From Hallella colorans (GTDB taxonomy: Bacteria > Bacteroidota > Bacteroidia > Bacteroidales > Bacteroidaceae), in NCBI RefSeq assembly GCF_003096815.1, contig NZ_QENY01000015.1:21689-85688 (forward strand): a DNA stretch of 64,000 nt. Reading direction: 5' to 3'. Shown in pieces: positions 63,500 through 64,000 of the stretch. Both the position numbers and the translations under genes were made by a program. The notes beneath the pieces are model-generated. The model was given only the letters and a program-made list of their open reading frames with translations. It did not search any database and had not been told where the DNA came from. Each line of letters begins with the position of its first letter. The first letter of the stretch is position 1.

Positions 63500-64000
63500 T
63501 GTCCGCTAAACTTTTGGGTAAGATACAAATTTAGGGCTGACACTTCTCACGAGGTATCAGCCCTTTTTGTTATCTTTGCTTTTGTTCCCAAACTCAGATA
63601 ACATGGGCAAAAGTACACATTTCTTCGGACAGCCGGTATATGGTCAGCTAATAAAATCTCTCGACCATGACAAAATAGTTGAAATAAGCCGCCAAAACGG
63701 CGGTGAGCGGTATGTGAAGACCTTTGACGGCTTCACCCATCTTCTTACGATGCTGTATGCAGTCATCATACGTTTCGACTCCCTGCGCGAGATAGAGGCG
63801 GCAATGACGGCCGAGGTGCGCAAGCTTCACCACATAGGCATTGACAGGGTTCCTAAGCGCAGTACCCTGTCAGACGCGAACGCCAGACGCTCGGAGAAGT
63901 TCTTCGAGGACGTGTACCGCGACCTTTACGAGTCCAATAAGGACAGACTTTCTTCGGACAGCCGACGCAATGGTACGGAGGAATGGATAAAACGTCTGAG
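63500..64000 (+). mobile_element. IS4-family insertion sequence, left part
   Basis: Begins near gtccgctaaacttttgggta, inserted in IS copy 2; a hairpin (agggctga 63533-63540 / tcagccct 63557-63564, then TTTTT) and a TATCTTTG -7 box (63571-63578) precede the transposase. Runs off the window end. Confidence 0.8.
63603..64000 (+). CDS. IS4-family transposase, 5' part (DUF4372)
   Basis: Open from the ATG at 63603 to the window end (about 132 residues). MGKSTHFFGQPVYGQLIKSL, then FDGFTHLLTMLYAVIIRFDSLREIE and VPKRSTLSDANARRSEKFFEDVY match the DUF4372 N-terminal domain of Bacteroidota IS4-family transposases. The DDE catalytic part lies outside the window. A promoter and a protective hairpin just upstream are typical of IS elements that block external read-through. 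Confidence 0.9.
   Translation, partial: MGKSTHFFGQPVYGQLIKSLDHDKIVEISRQNGGERYVKTFDGFTHLLTMLYAVIIRFDSLREIEAAMTAEVRKLHHIGIDRVPKRSTLSDANARRSEKFFEDVYRDLYESNKDRLSSDSRRNGTEEWIKRL

Overview
The window looks like a chromosomal segment of a Bacteroidota member, most likely Prevotellaceae. The evidence is TAnnTTTG-type -7 boxes before most genes and few Shine-Dalgarno sequences, a MurF-alanine racemase fusion, two TonB-dependent receptors, PorT-like beta-barrels, DUF3098 and GSCFA proteins, the ftsX-DUF3098-uppP-truB-queA-folK cluster, and a TPP riboswitch ahead of an outer-membrane receptor plus PnuT. Species is not determined. No tRNA or rRNA genes were seen.

Layout. 1-4.5 kb: end of an OPT transporter, a UvrD-type helicase with an embedded DEDD exonuclease, a small HExxH protein, nagB. 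5.5-13.5 kb: hflX, a DUF4954 beta-helix protein, an M16 peptidase, class I fumarase. 13.7-17 kb: riboswitch-controlled thiamine uptake (receptor plus PnuT). 17-25.6 kb: a DUF6930/DUF7309-like protein, a second TonB receptor (perhaps for cobalamin), dnaA, an MCE/MlaD protein, a cell-wall amidase, folB. 25.6-35.3 kb: B12-dependent ribonucleotide reductase, nitroreductase, an exported KduI beside a lone PTS-type EIIC, MurF-Alr, a small barrel protein. 36-43 kb: luxS-mtnN, YfhO, GSCFA, bipA, rpsO. 43-51.4 kb: the cell-envelope/tRNA-modification cluster, a radical SAM protein, a TPR-like protein, and a GNAT-Tag glycosylase fusion.

51.5-64 kb is accessory DNA bounded by insertion-sequence debris. 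Its core (52.2-57.3 kb) encodes one polypeptide that joins an ECF sigma factor to a membrane anchor and an outer-membrane beta-barrel, followed by a radical SAM protein, a Gfo/Idh/MocA oxidoreductase and a lipoprotein. An identical, identically spaced promoter-like motif precedes both the sigma-barrel gene and the radical SAM gene, which suggests a self-contained trans-envelope signalling operon. Then come a defective IS5/IS1182-type copy, a TlpA-like thioredoxin, a solo IS end, a hipBA module with two extra genes, a gene fragment cut by a second IS copy, and an IS4-family element running off the end.

The second striking signal is non-coding. Four intergenic arrays (4.9, 18.5, 35.5, 48.8 kb) each hold five clear, diverged units in an exact 22-bp register and the same orientation, about 13-17 kb apart. 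Units differ strongly in sequence but keep spacing and a dyad-like core, as expected for phased protein-binding sites rather than recent tandem duplication.
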